Source: Rhizobiales bacterium GAS188
GTDB taxonomy: Bacteria > Pseudomonadota > Alphaproteobacteria > Rhizobiales > Beijerinckiaceae
Reading direction: 5' to 3'
NCBI GenBank assembly: GCA_900104855.1
Contig: FNSS01000001.1
Span: 1,798,001-1,862,000 of the forward strand
DNA: 64,000 nucleotides
Below the pieces are notes generated by a model. It made no database searches. It was not told the origin of the DNA and saw nothing but the letters and a program-made list of their open reading frames with translations. How positions within the stretch are numbered: the first letter of the stretch is position 1; each line of letters starts with the position of its first letter. Position numbers and translations under genes: made by a program. Of this stretch, positions 8,073-16,985 are shown one piece after another.

Positions 8073-8329
8073 TGGAAACGCGATGCGACAGCTGCCGCTT
8101 CTGGGTCGGGCTGACGCAAGACAGCGGCAGCTGCCAGAGGCGCGCGCCCTTGGCCCCGCCGCCCTTGCTCTACGAGATCGCCGACTATGTGTCCCGGCTT
8201 GGCAGCAAGCTGTGCGGCGCGGCGGCGGAGGCCGATTGGGAGAGCTTCGCCGATATCCGCGCCAGCGAGACGGTGTGGCCGACGACGCTCGCCGAGGATT
8301 GGTGCGGCGACTATCAGGAGGCACGCTGA
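8072..8329 (+). CDS. Second small Cys-rich phage protein (CxxC type)
   Basis: An 85-residue protein starting METRCDSCRFWVG, with a CxxC pair, a third Cys a few residues on (SGSCQRR) and a C-terminal WCGDY. It resembles the 64-residue protein at 7396-7590 in Cys spacing at the N-terminus and a C-terminal CG motif. It overlaps the TerS stop codon (ATGA type) and precedes TerL by seven bases. Probably zinc-binding; function unknown. Confidence 0.7.
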   Translation: METRCDSCRFWVGLTQDSGSCQRRAPLAPPPLLYEIADYVSRLGSKLCGAAAEADWESFADIRASETVWPTTLAEDWCGDYQEAR

Positions 8330-8336
8330 GGACACC

Positions 8337-9815
8337 ATGAATGCGGCGGCACGCGCGGCACGCGAGGCTCCAGCTGTGGAGGACCTCTTCTGGAGGCCGC
8401 TGGCCGGCCCACAAGATGAGTTGGTGAAGTGTCCGCTCTCGGAAATCTTCTTCGGCGGCTCGCGCGGCGGCGGCAAGACCGACGGCGTGCTCGGCAAATG
8501 GGGCGTGAAAGGGCTGCAATTCGGCGAGCACTTCAACGCCGTGATGTTCAGGCGCACCACGGTGTCGAGCACGGATGCGATCGACCGCTCCAAGCAGATA
8601 TTCGGGCCGCTCGGGGGCAAGTTCAACGAAACGAAGCTCACCTGGCACCTGCCGAATGGCGCGCGCATTGCCTTCGCCTATCTCGACAGCGTCGACGACG
8701 CGCAGGAATACCAGGGCCGCAACCTCACCGATGCCTGGATCGAGGAGGCGGGTCAATATCCATCGCCCGAACCGATCTTCCGGCTGTTTGGGGTGCTGCG
8801 CTCTGCGGCGGGCGTGCCGGTGCAGATGATCCTGACCGGCAATCCGGGCGGGCCGGGGCAAGGCTGGATCCGCGACCGCTACGAGCTCGTGCCGTTCCCG
8901 GAACGGACGCGCATCCTCGTCAAGCCGTTGCCGGATGGATCGCTGCACAAGGTCGCGGTGATCCCGTCGCGGTTGGCCGACAACCCGTTCCTGACCGTCA
9001 TCGATCCGGCCTATGCCGGCCGCCTGCAGCTGGTCGGCTCCGCCAAGCTCGTCCGGGCCTGGCTGAACGGCGACTGGAATGCGATCGAGGGGGCCTTCTT
9101 CGACGAATGGGACGAGGCGAGGCATGTTGTCGCGCCCTTCGCTATTCCGGCAGATTGGCTGCGGTTTCGATCCATGGACTGGGGAAGCGCTTCGCCGTTC
9201 TCGGTCGGATGGTGGGCGGTCTGCGGTGACGGTCATGCGTTGCCGGATGGTCGCGTCATCCCGCGAGGCGCTCTCATTCGCTATCGCGAGTGGTATGGCG
9301 CCTCCGCACCCAATGTCGGCCTGAAACTCTCGGCCGAGGAGGTGGCGTGCGGCATCAAGGAGCGCGAGGCGGGCGAAAGCATCGCCTATGGCGTGCTCGA
9401 CCCTTCGGCCTTTGCGGAGAGCGGCGGCCCCTCGATCGCCGAGATGATGGCGAGGATCGACGGCTACAAAGGCCCGCGCTTTCGCAAGGCCGACAATGCC
9501 CGCGTGGGCCAGCGCGGCGCCATGTCGGGCTGGATGGCCGTGCGCGCCCGCCTGAAAGGCGATGGCTTGCGCCCCATGCTGTTCGTGTTCTCGACCTGCA
9601 CGGCGCTCATTCGCACGCTGCCGCTGCTGCAGCATGATCGAGACAGGCCTGAGGATCTCGATACCGAGATGGAAGACCATGCGGCGGACGAGACGCGTTA
9701 TGCCTGCCTGTCCCGGCCCTATATGCCGGCGCCACGCACAGGGGGACCCGAAACCGACCGCTCCGGCTATTCATCATTCAAGAAGCCGGAGCGCCCGAGC
9801 ATCAAGACGTTGTGA
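8337..9815 (+). CDS. terL: Phage terminase large subunit
   Basis: A 492-residue packaging motor. The ATPase half has the Walker A motif GGSRGGGKT at residues 40-48, a Walker B-like segment ending in DAWIEEAG at 132-139 and the coupling-motif-like LTGNPGG at 167-172. The nuclease half has the RNase H-like acidic residue in SMDWGS (Asp 281) and a second in GVLDPSAF. It cuts and pumps DNA into the prohead through the portal. The length is normal for a headful-type terminase of podoviruses, and no frameshift is seen. Confidence 0.95.
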   Translation: MNAAARAAREAPAVEDLFWRPLAGPQDELVKCPLSEIFFGGSRGGGKTDGVLGKWGVKGLQFGEHFNAVMFRRTTVSSTDAIDRSKQIFGPLGGKFNETKLTWHLPNGARIAFAYLDSVDDAQEYQGRNLTDAWIEEAGQYPSPEPIFRLFGVLRSAAGVPVQMILTGNPGGPGQGWIRDRYELVPFPERTRILVKPLPDGSLHKVAVIPSRLADNPFLTVIDPAYAGRLQLVGSAKLVRAWLNGDWNAIEGAFFDEWDEARHVVAPFAIPADWLRFRSMDWGSASPFSVGWWAVCGDGHALPDGRVIPRGALIRYREWYGASAPNVGLKLSAEEVACGIKEREAGESIAYGVLDPSAFAESGGPSIAEMMARIDGYKGPRFRKADNARVGQRGAMSGWMAVRARLKGDGLRPMLFVFSTCTALIRTLPLLQHDRDRPEDLDTEMEDHAADETRYACLSRPYMPAPRTGGPETDRSGYSSFKKPERPSIKTL

Positions 9816-9821
9816 GGTGGT

Positions 9822-10032
9822 TCTCCTTCTCCCGCCTGCGGGAGAAGGTGCAAGTCTCGAACAGAAAGACTCTGCGCAGTGAGGGCGGATGAGGGGCAGT
9901 TGAGCTGCATCCACGCTCCTTTGCATGCCCGGTTCAGGAGCACTTCTGATCGAACCGCACCCCGATCCACCCTCACCCGCCTCGACTTCGTCTCGGCACC
10001 CTCTCCCGCGCGAAGAGCGCGGGAGAGGGATG
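9822..10032. repeat. Composite palindromic intergenic element
   Basis: Hairpin CTTCTCCCGCctGCGGGAGAAG at the left, spacer, then the conserved arm CCTCACCCGCCTCGACTTCG and hairpin CTCTCCCGCGcgaagaGCGCGGGAGAG at the right. It fills the 272-base gap between terL and the next small gene and serves here as the intact reference for the copy interrupted at 21.8 kb. Confidence 0.8.
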
Positions 10033-10087
10033 GCGCACTGCCGGCAGCGCCTCTTTGGCCGGCCATGACGCGCTGGAGAATATCGTC

Positions 10088-10282
10088 ATGACGCTCATCG
10101 AACGCCTGGAGCGCATCCGACTGCTCAAGGAATGCTTGAAGGTGGCGAATGACGATCTCTTGGAATGCGTCGCGCTCGACCCGTTGTCGATCGCGAGCCA
10201 CATGGCTTCGATGACGACGCGCGAGATCACCAAGGAGCTGCAAGCGCTGGAGACCGGCGCGGTGCTCGAAAGCTTGTCCTGA
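10088..10282 (+). CDS. Small helical phage protein
   Basis: A 64-residue protein starting MTLIERLERIRLLKECLKVA, predicted to be almost entirely helical, and placed between terL and the portal gene. A TTG start at 10055 would add 11 residues, but ATG 10088 has GGAG upstream. Function unknown. Confidence 0.65.
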   Translation: MTLIERLERIRLLKECLKVANDDLLECVALDPLSIASHMASMTTREITKELQALETGAVLESLS

Positions 10283-10321
10283 TCCGAAACCTTGGCGCGA
10301 TCCAAAACCCTGGCCTGATCC

Positions 10322-12271
10322 ATGTCAGCAACCGTCCTCCCCTTCGGCGCGCCGGCAGGCGGCTGGCAGCCTCCCTTGGGCTCAGGCCTACCGCCGCCCA
10401 AGCTGCCGCTGCCGAACACGGATTATGCCGGCGACAAGCCGGCGATCGAGGACGAGGACGGCCTCGACATCGTCGAGCTGCGCAAGCAGTTCACCGACTA
10501 TGTGACGATCAAGCAGAACGAGATCCTCGAGGCCCGCACGGCGCTGCAATATTACCATGGCGACCAATGGACCAAGGAGCAGACCGATACGCTCGGCGCG
10601 CGCGGGCAGCCGGTCATCACCTTCAATCGGGTGGGGAGGAAGATCGACAGCCTGATCGGCGTGCTGGAAAAGCTGCGCACCGATCCCAAGGCCTATGGCC
10701 GCGTCGAGAACAATGAGGCGGGCGCCGAGCTCGCCTCGCAATGTGTGCGCTATGCGCTCGACGCCTCGCGCTGGGCGCCCCAGGAGACTGAAGTTCTGCG
10801 CATGGGCGCCTGCACCGGCATCGTGGTCGCCGAGCTCGGCATCATCCCGGACGACAAGGACGATCCGGATATCGACATCGCCCCGGTCGATGCCACGACC
10901 TTCTTCTACGATCCGCGCTCGATGAAGCTCGATTTCTCGGATTGCCGCTATATGGGCGTGTCGAAGCTGATGACGCAGGACGAATTCGAAGAGATGTTCC
11001 CCGGCAAGTGGGACGGTGCTCTCGGCTCGATCGACGATACCGGCCTCACAATGTTCGACCAGGACCGTTATTTCCTGTGGGCGCTGGGGCGCACCAAGCT
11101 GCGCCTGGTCGAGCACTGGTATCGGTCCAAAGGGGACTGGCGCTTCGCCTTCTATGCCGGCATGGAGCTGCTGCAATCGGGTCTCTCGCCCTTCTTCGAC
11201 GAGAAGGGGCGCACCATCTCGCGCTATGACGCCTTCGCGGTGCATGTCGACAATCTCGGCGATCATTACGGTTTCGTGCGCAACCTGATCGGCCCGCAGG
11301 ACGCCATCAACCAGCATCGCTCCAAGGCGGTGCACATCATGAACACCCGCCAGCTGATCCTGCATCGCTCGGCGCTCGGCGGCGACAACCCGGATATCGA
11401 GACGCTGCGCAAGGAAGGCGCCAGGCCGGACGGCGTGGTGCTCTGGGACGGTCCGCCGGAATACAAGCCGGAATTCACATCGCCTGCCCAGGAATTCCTG
11501 CAGCAGACCCAATATTACCAGGACGCCAAGGCGGAGATCGAGCAGTTCGGCCCCAATCCGGCGCTCGCTTTCGCGGGCGGCCAGCCGGCCGATGTGTCGG
11601 GCCGTTCGATCGCCATGCAGCAAACGGCAGGCATCGCCGAGCTCGGGCCGTTCCTGTCGCAATGGAAAGGCTGGAAGCTGCGTCTATGGCGCAAGATCTG
11701 GGTGGCGCAGCAGCGCAACTGGACGGCCGAGCGGATCTTGCGCGTCACCAATGATCAGGGCACGGCACAATATGTCGCCGTGAACCGGATGCAGGTCGAT
11801 CCCTTTGGCCGGCCGATGCTGGTCAACGCCATCGGTCAGGTCGATGTCGACATCATCATCGACGAGGGCCCCGACACGGTGAACGTGATGGGCGACGCCT
11901 ATGACCTGCTGCAATCGCTCGCCCGCAACGGCGCGCAGGTGCCGGCGCCGGTGATGATCGAGGCGAGCGCCCTGCCGCAAAGCGAGAAGAAGAAGCTGAT
12001 CGGCATGCTGTCGCAGCCGAAGCCGGCGCAGATCGCGGCCCAGCAGGCGGCGATGGCCAAGACTGCCGCCGAGACGGACAGGACACATGCGCAGGCGGCC
12101 TCGGCCCGCGCCAGCGCGGTGCACAAGATGGGTGAGGCGCGCCACGAGGAGGTTCGCGCCCACGCGACGGCGATCGGGGCGCAGGCGGACGCGATGCAGG
12201 CGTTGGGGGTGCCCGGGCAGGGGGCGCCGGGGGCTGCGGGGGTGGTGCAGGGCATGGGAGGGCAGCCCTAA
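10322..12271 (+). CDS. Phage portal protein (P22-like)
   Basis: A 649-residue portal of the P22/podovirus type. The core includes RTALQYYHGDQWTKEQ, RGQPVITFNRVGRKIDS and LRTDPKAYGR near the N-terminus, the clip/wing region RDA-like segments FVRNLIGPQDAINQHRSKA, and SGRSIAMQQTAGIAELGPF. The C-terminal 100 residues (from about residue 545) are Ala/Gln-rich and helical, as in portal barrels. It forms the dodecameric DNA entry channel and docks TerL. A degenerate 18-nt tandem repeat precedes its ATG. The usual next genes, scaffold and capsid, lie 12 kb downstream because of insertions. Confidence 0.9.
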   Translation: MSATVLPFGAPAGGWQPPLGSGLPPPKLPLPNTDYAGDKPAIEDEDGLDIVELRKQFTDYVTIKQNEILEARTALQYYHGDQWTKEQTDTLGARGQPVITFNRVGRKIDSLIGVLEKLRTDPKAYGRVENNEAGAELASQCVRYALDASRWAPQETEVLRMGACTGIVVAELGIIPDDKDDPDIDIAPVDATTFFYDPRSMKLDFSDCRYMGVSKLMTQDEFEEMFPGKWDGALGSIDDTGLTMFDQDRYFLWALGRTKLRLVEHWYRSKGDWRFAFYAGMELLQSGLSPFFDEKGRTISRYDAFAVHVDNLGDHYGFVRNLIGPQDAINQHRSKAVHIMNTRQLILHRSALGGDNPDIETLRKEGARPDGVVLWDGPPEYKPEFTSPAQEFLQQTQYYQDAKAEIEQFGPNPALAFAGGQPADVSGRSIAMQQTAGIAELGPFLSQWKGWKLRLWRKIWVAQQRNWTAERILRVTNDQGTAQYVAVNRMQVDPFGRPMLVNAIGQVDVDIIIDEGPDTVNVMGDAYDLLQSLARNGAQVPAPVMIEASALPQSEKKKLIGMLSQPKPAQIAAQQAAMAKTAAETDRTHAQAASARASAVHKMGEARHEEVRAHATAIGAQADAMQALGVPGQGAPGAAGVVQGMGGQP

Positions 12272-12297
12272 AGGAGCGCTCTAGCTCATACAGGTTC

Positions 12298-13044
12298 CTA
12301 TGCTCCTGCGTCTCGGTTAGCGAGGGCGCGGAATGCTTCAACAATGCGCTCGACAAGCTGCACGAGCTCATGAAGCGTGGGTAAGAGTTCCTGCCCTGCC
12401 GGTCCAACTTCGCTTGGGAAGACGATTTTGATTTCGGTGGGAGCGTTAGGATCTCCGATGACCCGAGGATTCGGGGTGCCGTCGTCCTCCCACATTTGGA
12501 TGATTGGAGAGGCGGCGCTCATTACATTGGGAATTAGCGCTCGATGTTTGTCGTGAATATCGAGGTCGTGAATACTGCGCAGAGAGGTATTTCCATTTCG
12601 GTAGGGCTTGAGGCTTTGCAATAATGCGACTGCCTCCGCGCCAGCTCGATCAAAATGACGACGGCGGATGATGCCGTCCAATTCTTCGGCGCTTTCGCTA
12701 AATGGGAAATACACGCCCACGTCGCTTTGTTGGGCTGCTCGGACCATCTCACACGCTGTCAGATCGAGGGCCGCCCTCAGGTTGTGGATAATGTCCCCAA
12801 TGATTGCCCCCAGCGTCTCAGGCACAGCGCCCATGTGCATGTTGAATATGAAAGTGCGCTCACCGTTCGCCTCGATAGCTTCAACCGTGAATTTGATTGG
12901 CTTGCCGATGATAAAAGACGCTACCTCGGCCTCTAGTTCTGCTAGGTGCTTTCGAGCGCGTTGAATCTTCACGCTCGGTGCTGAGAGAGGGTGTTTCAGC
13001 GCCACTTGTGGGAGGATTGGGGCGGGATCGTCAGGAGCAGACAT
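12298..13044 (-). CDS. Hypothetical protein, minus-strand cargo gene
   Basis: A 248-residue protein starting at ATG 13044, with a strong GGAGGAG site upstream. The central motif GDIIHNLRAALDLTACEMV, followed by FPF and later HDLDIHDKHR, is a pattern I have seen in a widespread bacterial family of unknown function. It is predicted soluble and mixed alpha/beta. It is transcribed against the phage genes and starts the block of foreign genes between portal and scaffold, so it is probably a cargo (moron) gene. Its base composition is somewhat less GC-rich than its neighbours. Confidence 0.75.
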   Translation of the reverse strand: MSAPDDPAPILPQVALKHPLSAPSVKIQRARKHLAELEAEVASFIIGKPIKFTVEAIEANGERTFIFNMHMGAVPETLGAIIGDIIHNLRAALDLTACEMVRAAQQSDVGVYFPFSESAEELDGIIRRRHFDRAGAEAVALLQSLKPYRNGNTSLRSIHDLDIHDKHRALIPNVMSAASPIIQMWEDDGTPNPRVIGDPNAPTEIKIVFPSEVGPAGQELLPTLHELVQLVERIVEAFRALANRDAGA

Positions 13045-13203
13045 CGCGGACTCCTCCAAGGGCAAGGAAGCAGGCTCTCTGGTTCGCATCATGGCCATCA
13101 TGGCCGAGATGTTGCGCATGCCGCCCATGCCTCACTCGGAAATGGAACGCGGGATGGCGAAGCCGTCGAAGTGGCCTCGAAAGGAGAAGCAATCAGATGC
13201 ACG

Positions 13204-13470
13204 TTAGTTTCGATCTTTCGCCGGGGGAACGGATATCGTTTGAGGTGAGCCGTCCGGGTCAGGCCAGCCCATCATCTTCTTCGCTTGCTGAAGTAGCAGC
13301 ATCAGATTCATTGCCGCGGCCGGTGTCATGGAGAGGTGGATATATTCTCCGCTGCGTTGCGGGCCGTGTGGTTGTTGGTCGACTATCTGAAACTGAAGCA
13401 GCGCCGCTGTCATCTGTCGATTGAGTACGACGTCCGGGTCAGTGACGTCGAGCTTGATTTTCGGATTCAT
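13204..13470 (-). CDS. Small hypothetical protein
   Basis: An 88-residue frame from ATG 13470 with GGGGGCGAA upstream, starting MNPKIKLDVTDPDVVLNRQM. The middle reads as strand - helix, with HLSMTPAAAMNLMLLLQQAKK. No family recognised. It is the second minus-strand gene of the cargo block. Confidence 0.6.
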   Translation of the reverse strand: MNPKIKLDVTDPDVVLNRQMTAALLQFQIVDQQPHGPQRSGEYIHLSMTPAAAMNLMLLLQQAKKMMGWPDPDGSPQTISVPPAKDRN

Positions 13471-13814
13471 TTCGCCCCCAATTGCGCCAGCACAGAAAGC
13501 GCGACGTCTCATGGGCGCCGTGCCCTGAGGTTTTGCTATAGCGCAGTTTGAACTCGGTGGGCTGGCGACACAAGTGACGACGTCGACTGTGTGATCGACG
13601 GCGGTGATCGCGGTTCGCCAATGCGAATAGCCATGAAAGCCTGGACGGGATCCTCGAGACGGTTCTGACCACACCGCAGGATCGGCAGGGCGGGCGCGAT
13701 CACCTTAGCCCCTCACCTTGCCCTCTCCCCGTGACCCTCGGAACAAGTCCGAGGAGGGCGAGAGGGTCGCCCGGCGCGCCTCCTTCTCCCGCCCTTTCGC
13801 GGGAGAAGCAACTA

Positions 13815-14816
13815 TCAATTTTGGGCGATCCAAGGTGTGCCTCTGGCGAGGACGGTGTTGGCGTAGATGATTAGCTCTCGGGCGCAAGCGACGACGGCGA
13901 CGCTGTGGTGTTTTCCTTGGGCTTTGATGCGTGTGTAGAGAGCGACGAGGGCTTTGTTCCATCGCTGTGAGGCGGCTTGGGCTGCGGCAAACACCGCCTT
14001 GCCGACCCTGGCGCGACCGCCCTCGACATGGCTCTCTCCCTGCCATCGACCAGACTTGCGCGTGAAAGGCGCCATTCCAGCAAGGGAGGCGGCTTGCTCG
14101 CGGCTCACAGTGCCGAGCTCTGGCATGCGAATGACGAGAGTGAGAGCGGTGGGTCCGCCCAGGCCCTCGATCGTGATCAGGAGATCGAGCTTCTTGGCGA
14201 GGTCGGCATGAGCGCGCACCGCCGTGCGGAGCTTGGCGAGTTCGGCTCGTTCCAGCTTTTTCAGGTGAGCGATCTGGTCCCTGATGGCGGTGATGAAGCG
14301 CTTGTCGCGAAAACGATCGAGCCTGGTGCGCAGGCGGGCGATGTCCTCCTTGATCTGGTCGATGAAGGTCAGATGTTCGGCCAAGGGGGCCAGGCGCGGA
14401 TCGGGGCTGTCGCGCATCTCTTCCTGAGCCGCCGCGCAGCGAGCAATCAGTGCCGCATCGATGGGATCGGTTTTGGCGCGCAAGTTCCGGAACGTCGCGT
14501 AAGCGCGCACTTGGCGTGGCTGGAAGACGATGTCCTTGAGACCGGCTGCGCGGATGGCGTCGACCATCTCGAACTCATAACTGCCGCTCGCCTCGATGCC
14601 GATGAGCGTGACCCCGTGCTCGATGAAGAACTCGATGAGCGCTGCACGGCCCTGCGGCGTGTTGGGACGACGCAATGGTTTGGCGGCAATTCCATGAATC
14701 GCCGCATCGAGCCAGTCCTTTCCGACATCGACGCCCCCCACCCTCATGGTCTTGGTAGTAGTGGCCTGGCCAGGCTTTTTTGTGCGTTTCTTCGTGGTAG
14801 ACTGGCTGCGCTTCAT
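13815..14816 (-). CDS. IS110-family transposase
   Basis: A 333-residue DEDD-type recombinase starting at ATG 14816 behind GGGAGGG. The RuvC-like N-terminal domain has GGVDVGKDWLDAAI, EASGSYE and a later KTDPIDAALIARCAA. The C-terminal Tnp domain has LITIEGLGGPTAL, AGMAPFTRKSGRW and a conserved Ser region typical of transposase_20. The coiled-coil spans roughly residues 170-230. It appears full length. Enzymes of this family recombine a circular intermediate with a target under guidance of an RNA encoded by the element. No disruption is visible. Confidence 0.93.
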   Translation of the reverse strand: MKRSQSTTKKRTKKPGQATTTKTMRVGGVDVGKDWLDAAIHGIAAKPLRRPNTPQGRAALIEFFIEHGVTLIGIEASGSYEFEMVDAIRAAGLKDIVFQPRQVRAYATFRNLRAKTDPIDAALIARCAAAQEEMRDSPDPRLAPLAEHLTFIDQIKEDIARLRTRLDRFRDKRFITAIRDQIAHLKKLERAELAKLRTAVRAHADLAKKLDLLITIEGLGGPTALTLVIRMPELGTVSREQAASLAGMAPFTRKSGRWQGESHVEGGRARVGKAVFAAAQAASQRWNKALVALYTRIKAQGKHHSVAVVACARELIIYANTVLARGTPWIAQN

Positions 14817-14819
14817 CGA

Positions 14820-15015
14820 TCCCTCCCTTGTCAATCGAACCTGAAGTTCTGGCAACTATCCGGGTCCGATCAAGAGGCCGGTCGCGATCTAGCTTCTCCC
14901 CAGCCCTCAAGGCTCGGGTGCCCACGATCCGACGACCGGCCGGCCGGCCCCGGATGGCCATCCGGGGCAGGCCCGTCCCTCACGGAACAAGCGCCATTGT
15001 GTACTGATTCGCTGT
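14820..15015 (-). ncRNA. Candidate bridge RNA of IS110 copy 1
   Basis: Reading the minus strand upstream of the transposase: a hairpin CCCCGGAT/ATCCGGGG (14948-14967), then a loop closed by a perfect 9-bp stem (14933-14941 with 14876-14884). Inside that loop are GGGCACC (14917-14923), which matches the left target flank, and GGGAGAAG (14893-14900), the exact complement of the right flank including the CT core. Further on, GATAGTTGC (14852-14860) matches the element's own right end. These match the expected target and donor guides. The right donor guide is unclear (perhaps ACAAG, 14827-14831). Confidence 0.75.
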
Positions 15016-15021
15016 TACAAG

Positions 15022-15135
15022 GTGCCCGAACGCAGTGAGGGCGGATGAGGGGCGGTCGAGCGCTTCACCGGCGTCCCTCATCCGCCTCGGCTTCGCCTCG
15101 GCACCTTCTCCCGCGAAAGAGCGGGAGAAGGGAAG
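15022..15135. repeat. Right part of the palindromic element split by IS110 copy 1
   Basis: Continues the repeat after the insertion: GTGCCCGAACGCAGTGAGG, spacer, the inverted arm CCCTCATCCGCCTCGGC and the closing hairpin CTTCTCCCGC..GCGGGAGAAG. Its left hairpin is at about 13782-13808 on the other side of the element. Confidence 0.8.
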
Positions 15136-15245
15136 TGCACGATCGGTGGCGCGGCCCTTGATACTGTTCTGACAAACTGCAGGCCGCCGGCGCGCGAGCT
15201 CACCCCTGCCCCCTTCCCGCCAGTGGGACCTTTGCGGAATTGGGG

Positions 15246-15372
15246 GTCATCCCGTGCGCACTGCAGCACGATAGTGATGCGGAGCAGACACGGGATCAAT
15301 GATCAGCAGGTCAAGGATGGGTCCCGGATCTGCAGCGCATCATTTCATGCTGCGCCGCGTCCGGGATGACCG
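15246..15372 (+). repeat. Dispersed repeat, copy A (inverse of 33054-33186)
   Basis: The stretch from CATCCCGTGCGCACT to GCGTCCGGGATGACC is matched in reverse complement at 33054-33186 with scattered differences. The copies are about 130 bp long, 18 kb apart, and both are non-coding. The stretch 15136-15501 contains nothing else recognisable. Confidence 0.75.
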
Positions 15373-15501
15373 CGCGCGGGTGTTCCGCAAAGGTCTCACT
15401 AGCGGAGGGGGGTGCCTTTGGCATGGGGTTTGCCCTTTCGTCCGGGACACGAGCTGGGGGGCACGAGCGCCGTACGATTTTGAAGCGCGAGGACCCGAAC
15501 A

Positions 15502-16908
15502 TTGGCTCAAAACGATCCAGACCCAGGGGCAACGTGGCCAGCCGTAGATCGCCGGCGGCCGATCATCAATCAGGCTTATCCCGCCGGCGCCAGCACATAT
15601 GCCGGTGCCGGCGCCTATGAATCACCATGGTGCGGAGCGGTTGCGGCGCAGCGGCAGCAATTCGCGACAATACTCATCGGGCCGAGCACATTGATGCTCG
15701 AAGGCCTGAAGCACGTCCTCGGCAAGACCGATTTCCAGGTTGTGGCATCGGGCAGAACTGTCGATGAGGTGGAACTGCGCTGCGCCGACCGGCACCAAAG
15801 CCTGATGCTCATCTTGGATGCCGGCCATGATCTGTGGTCGGCCATCCGGCAAATCGAGCTGTTCAAGCGGCAGCGTCCGGATGGCCGGGTCGCCGTCCTG
15901 GTCGACACCCATCAAATGGCCGGCATGGAATCGGTGTTCCAGGCCGGTGCCAATGCTTGCTTCCCGAGGGCAGCCTCCGCCCCGACATTCCTGAAATCGC
16001 TCGAATTGGTGATGATGGGCGATACGCTCTTGCCGTCGAGTGTCTTGCCATCGAGCGTGTTGTCATTGAAGACCTTGCCGTCAAGCACTTGGCCGTCGAG
16101 CACCTTGCCGTCAAGCAACGGGTCTTCGGTTCAGGATCGCGAACAGGCGCCGACCGCGGCGCGGCCGGCAAGCGGCTCCGCGGCGCACCTATCGGCTCAG
16201 GAAGAGCGCATCTTGAGCGGCCTGGTCGAAGGTCATCCCAACAAGCTCATCGCCAAAGAGCTGGATATCGCCGAATCTACCGTCAAGGTCCACGTCAAAG
16301 CGATCCTCCGCAAGCTCGGCATACACAACCGCACGCAGGCTGCCATTTGGGCGATGAGCCGTGCCGGGCTCGATGCCTCGATGCGCGAGGTTTCTCCTTC
16401 GCCTTCGCCTTTGCCTTTGCCTCCGCCTCCCCGTGCGGCGGCCGAGTCGCTTGCCGCGCCTCCTTCAGTCCATGACCAAACACCTGCGGAGCCGCCTATT
16501 GCCGGAAACGGGTCGCCTGGTGGGGTCGAGGAGGAAATGACCACCGCCGACACCGGTGAGGTCGATTGCTCGATGCACGAAGACCCTCCTTCGCCTTTGC
16601 CTCCGCTCATCCTGGCAGAGGTCGAGCAGCCGTTGCTTGCCGCGACTCCTTCAACCCGTCACGAAACGCCTGCGGGGCGGCCTGTTGCCGGAAGTGCGTC
16701 GCTCGAGGACGTCGGGGTGAAACTGGCTATCGCCGACACCGGTGAGGTCACCCCCAGGGCGACGTCCCGCAACGGCATGGCGCAACTCGCGAGCGTTTCG
16801 CGGTTCGAGCGGCGGATCGCCGAGGACGAGGAGCGCCGCGACGCGATGCTCGCCAATGTGGAGCGCTTGCGGGCGCTTCGAAACGCGCGGGATACAGGGT
16901 CGCGATAA
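15502..16908 (+). CDS. LuxR-type regulator with atypical receiver domain
   Basis: A 468-residue protein. Residues about 50-175 resemble a receiver domain (FATILIGPSTLMLEGLKHV, LMLILDAGHD), but the acidic pair expected after the first strand is replaced by GP, so normal phosphorylation is doubtful. Residues about 178-210 are built of six 15-nt DNA repeats encoding LPSSx units. Residues about 230-290 are a LuxR helix-turn-helix (LSAQEERILSGLVEG, NKLIAKELDIAESTVKVHVK). A Pro/Ser-rich tail of roughly 175 residues, partly duplicated (ADTGEV occurs twice), ends in a charged helix. The TTG start is uncertain. It probably regulates transcription; targets unknown. Confidence 0.75.
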   Translation: MAQNDPDPGATWPAVDRRRPIINQAYPAGASTYAGAGAYESPWCGAVAAQRQQFATILIGPSTLMLEGLKHVLGKTDFQVVASGRTVDEVELRCADRHQSLMLILDAGHDLWSAIRQIELFKRQRPDGRVAVLVDTHQMAGMESVFQAGANACFPRAASAPTFLKSLELVMMGDTLLPSSVLPSSVLSLKTLPSSTWPSSTLPSSNGSSVQDREQAPTAARPASGSAAHLSAQEERILSGLVEGHPNKLIAKELDIAESTVKVHVKAILRKLGIHNRTQAAIWAMSRAGLDASMREVSPSPSPLPLPPPPRAAAESLAAPPSVHDQTPAEPPIAGNGSPGGVEEEMTTADTGEVDCSMHEDPPSPLPPLILAEVEQPLLAATPSTRHETPAGRPVAGSASLEDVGVKLAIADTGEVTPRATSRNGMAQLASVSRFERRIAEDEERRDAMLANVERLRALRNARDTGSR

Positions 16909-16985
16909 GCGGCCTTGCCAGGCGCCGACGCGGCGCGCTTGCGATTGCCTTCTGAAGGTTCAATCAAGGCGTGGATGGCCGCTGA

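Larger units (their letters stand above)
13809..15021 (-). mobile_element. IS110-family insertion sequence, copy 1
   Basis: The element is bounded by AG dinucleotides (CT on its own strand) at 13807-13808 and 15020-15021. Outside it, the left half CTTCTCCCGC..GCGGGAGAAG and the right half GTGCCCGAACGCAG join to restore the palindromic repeat seen intact at 26488-26632. It contains a single transposase gene and a non-coding leader of about 200 bases carrying a candidate bridge RNA. No terminal inverted repeats, as usual in this family. Confidence 0.85.

Noticed and set aside
7473-9680. 735-codon open frame on the minus strand across the terminase genes
   Set aside because: It is antisense to terS and terL, which have clear motifs, and its composition is that of a shadow frame.
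10388-11662. 424-codon minus-strand frame within the portal gene
   Set aside because: Antisense shadow of the portal; no motif or ribosome site.
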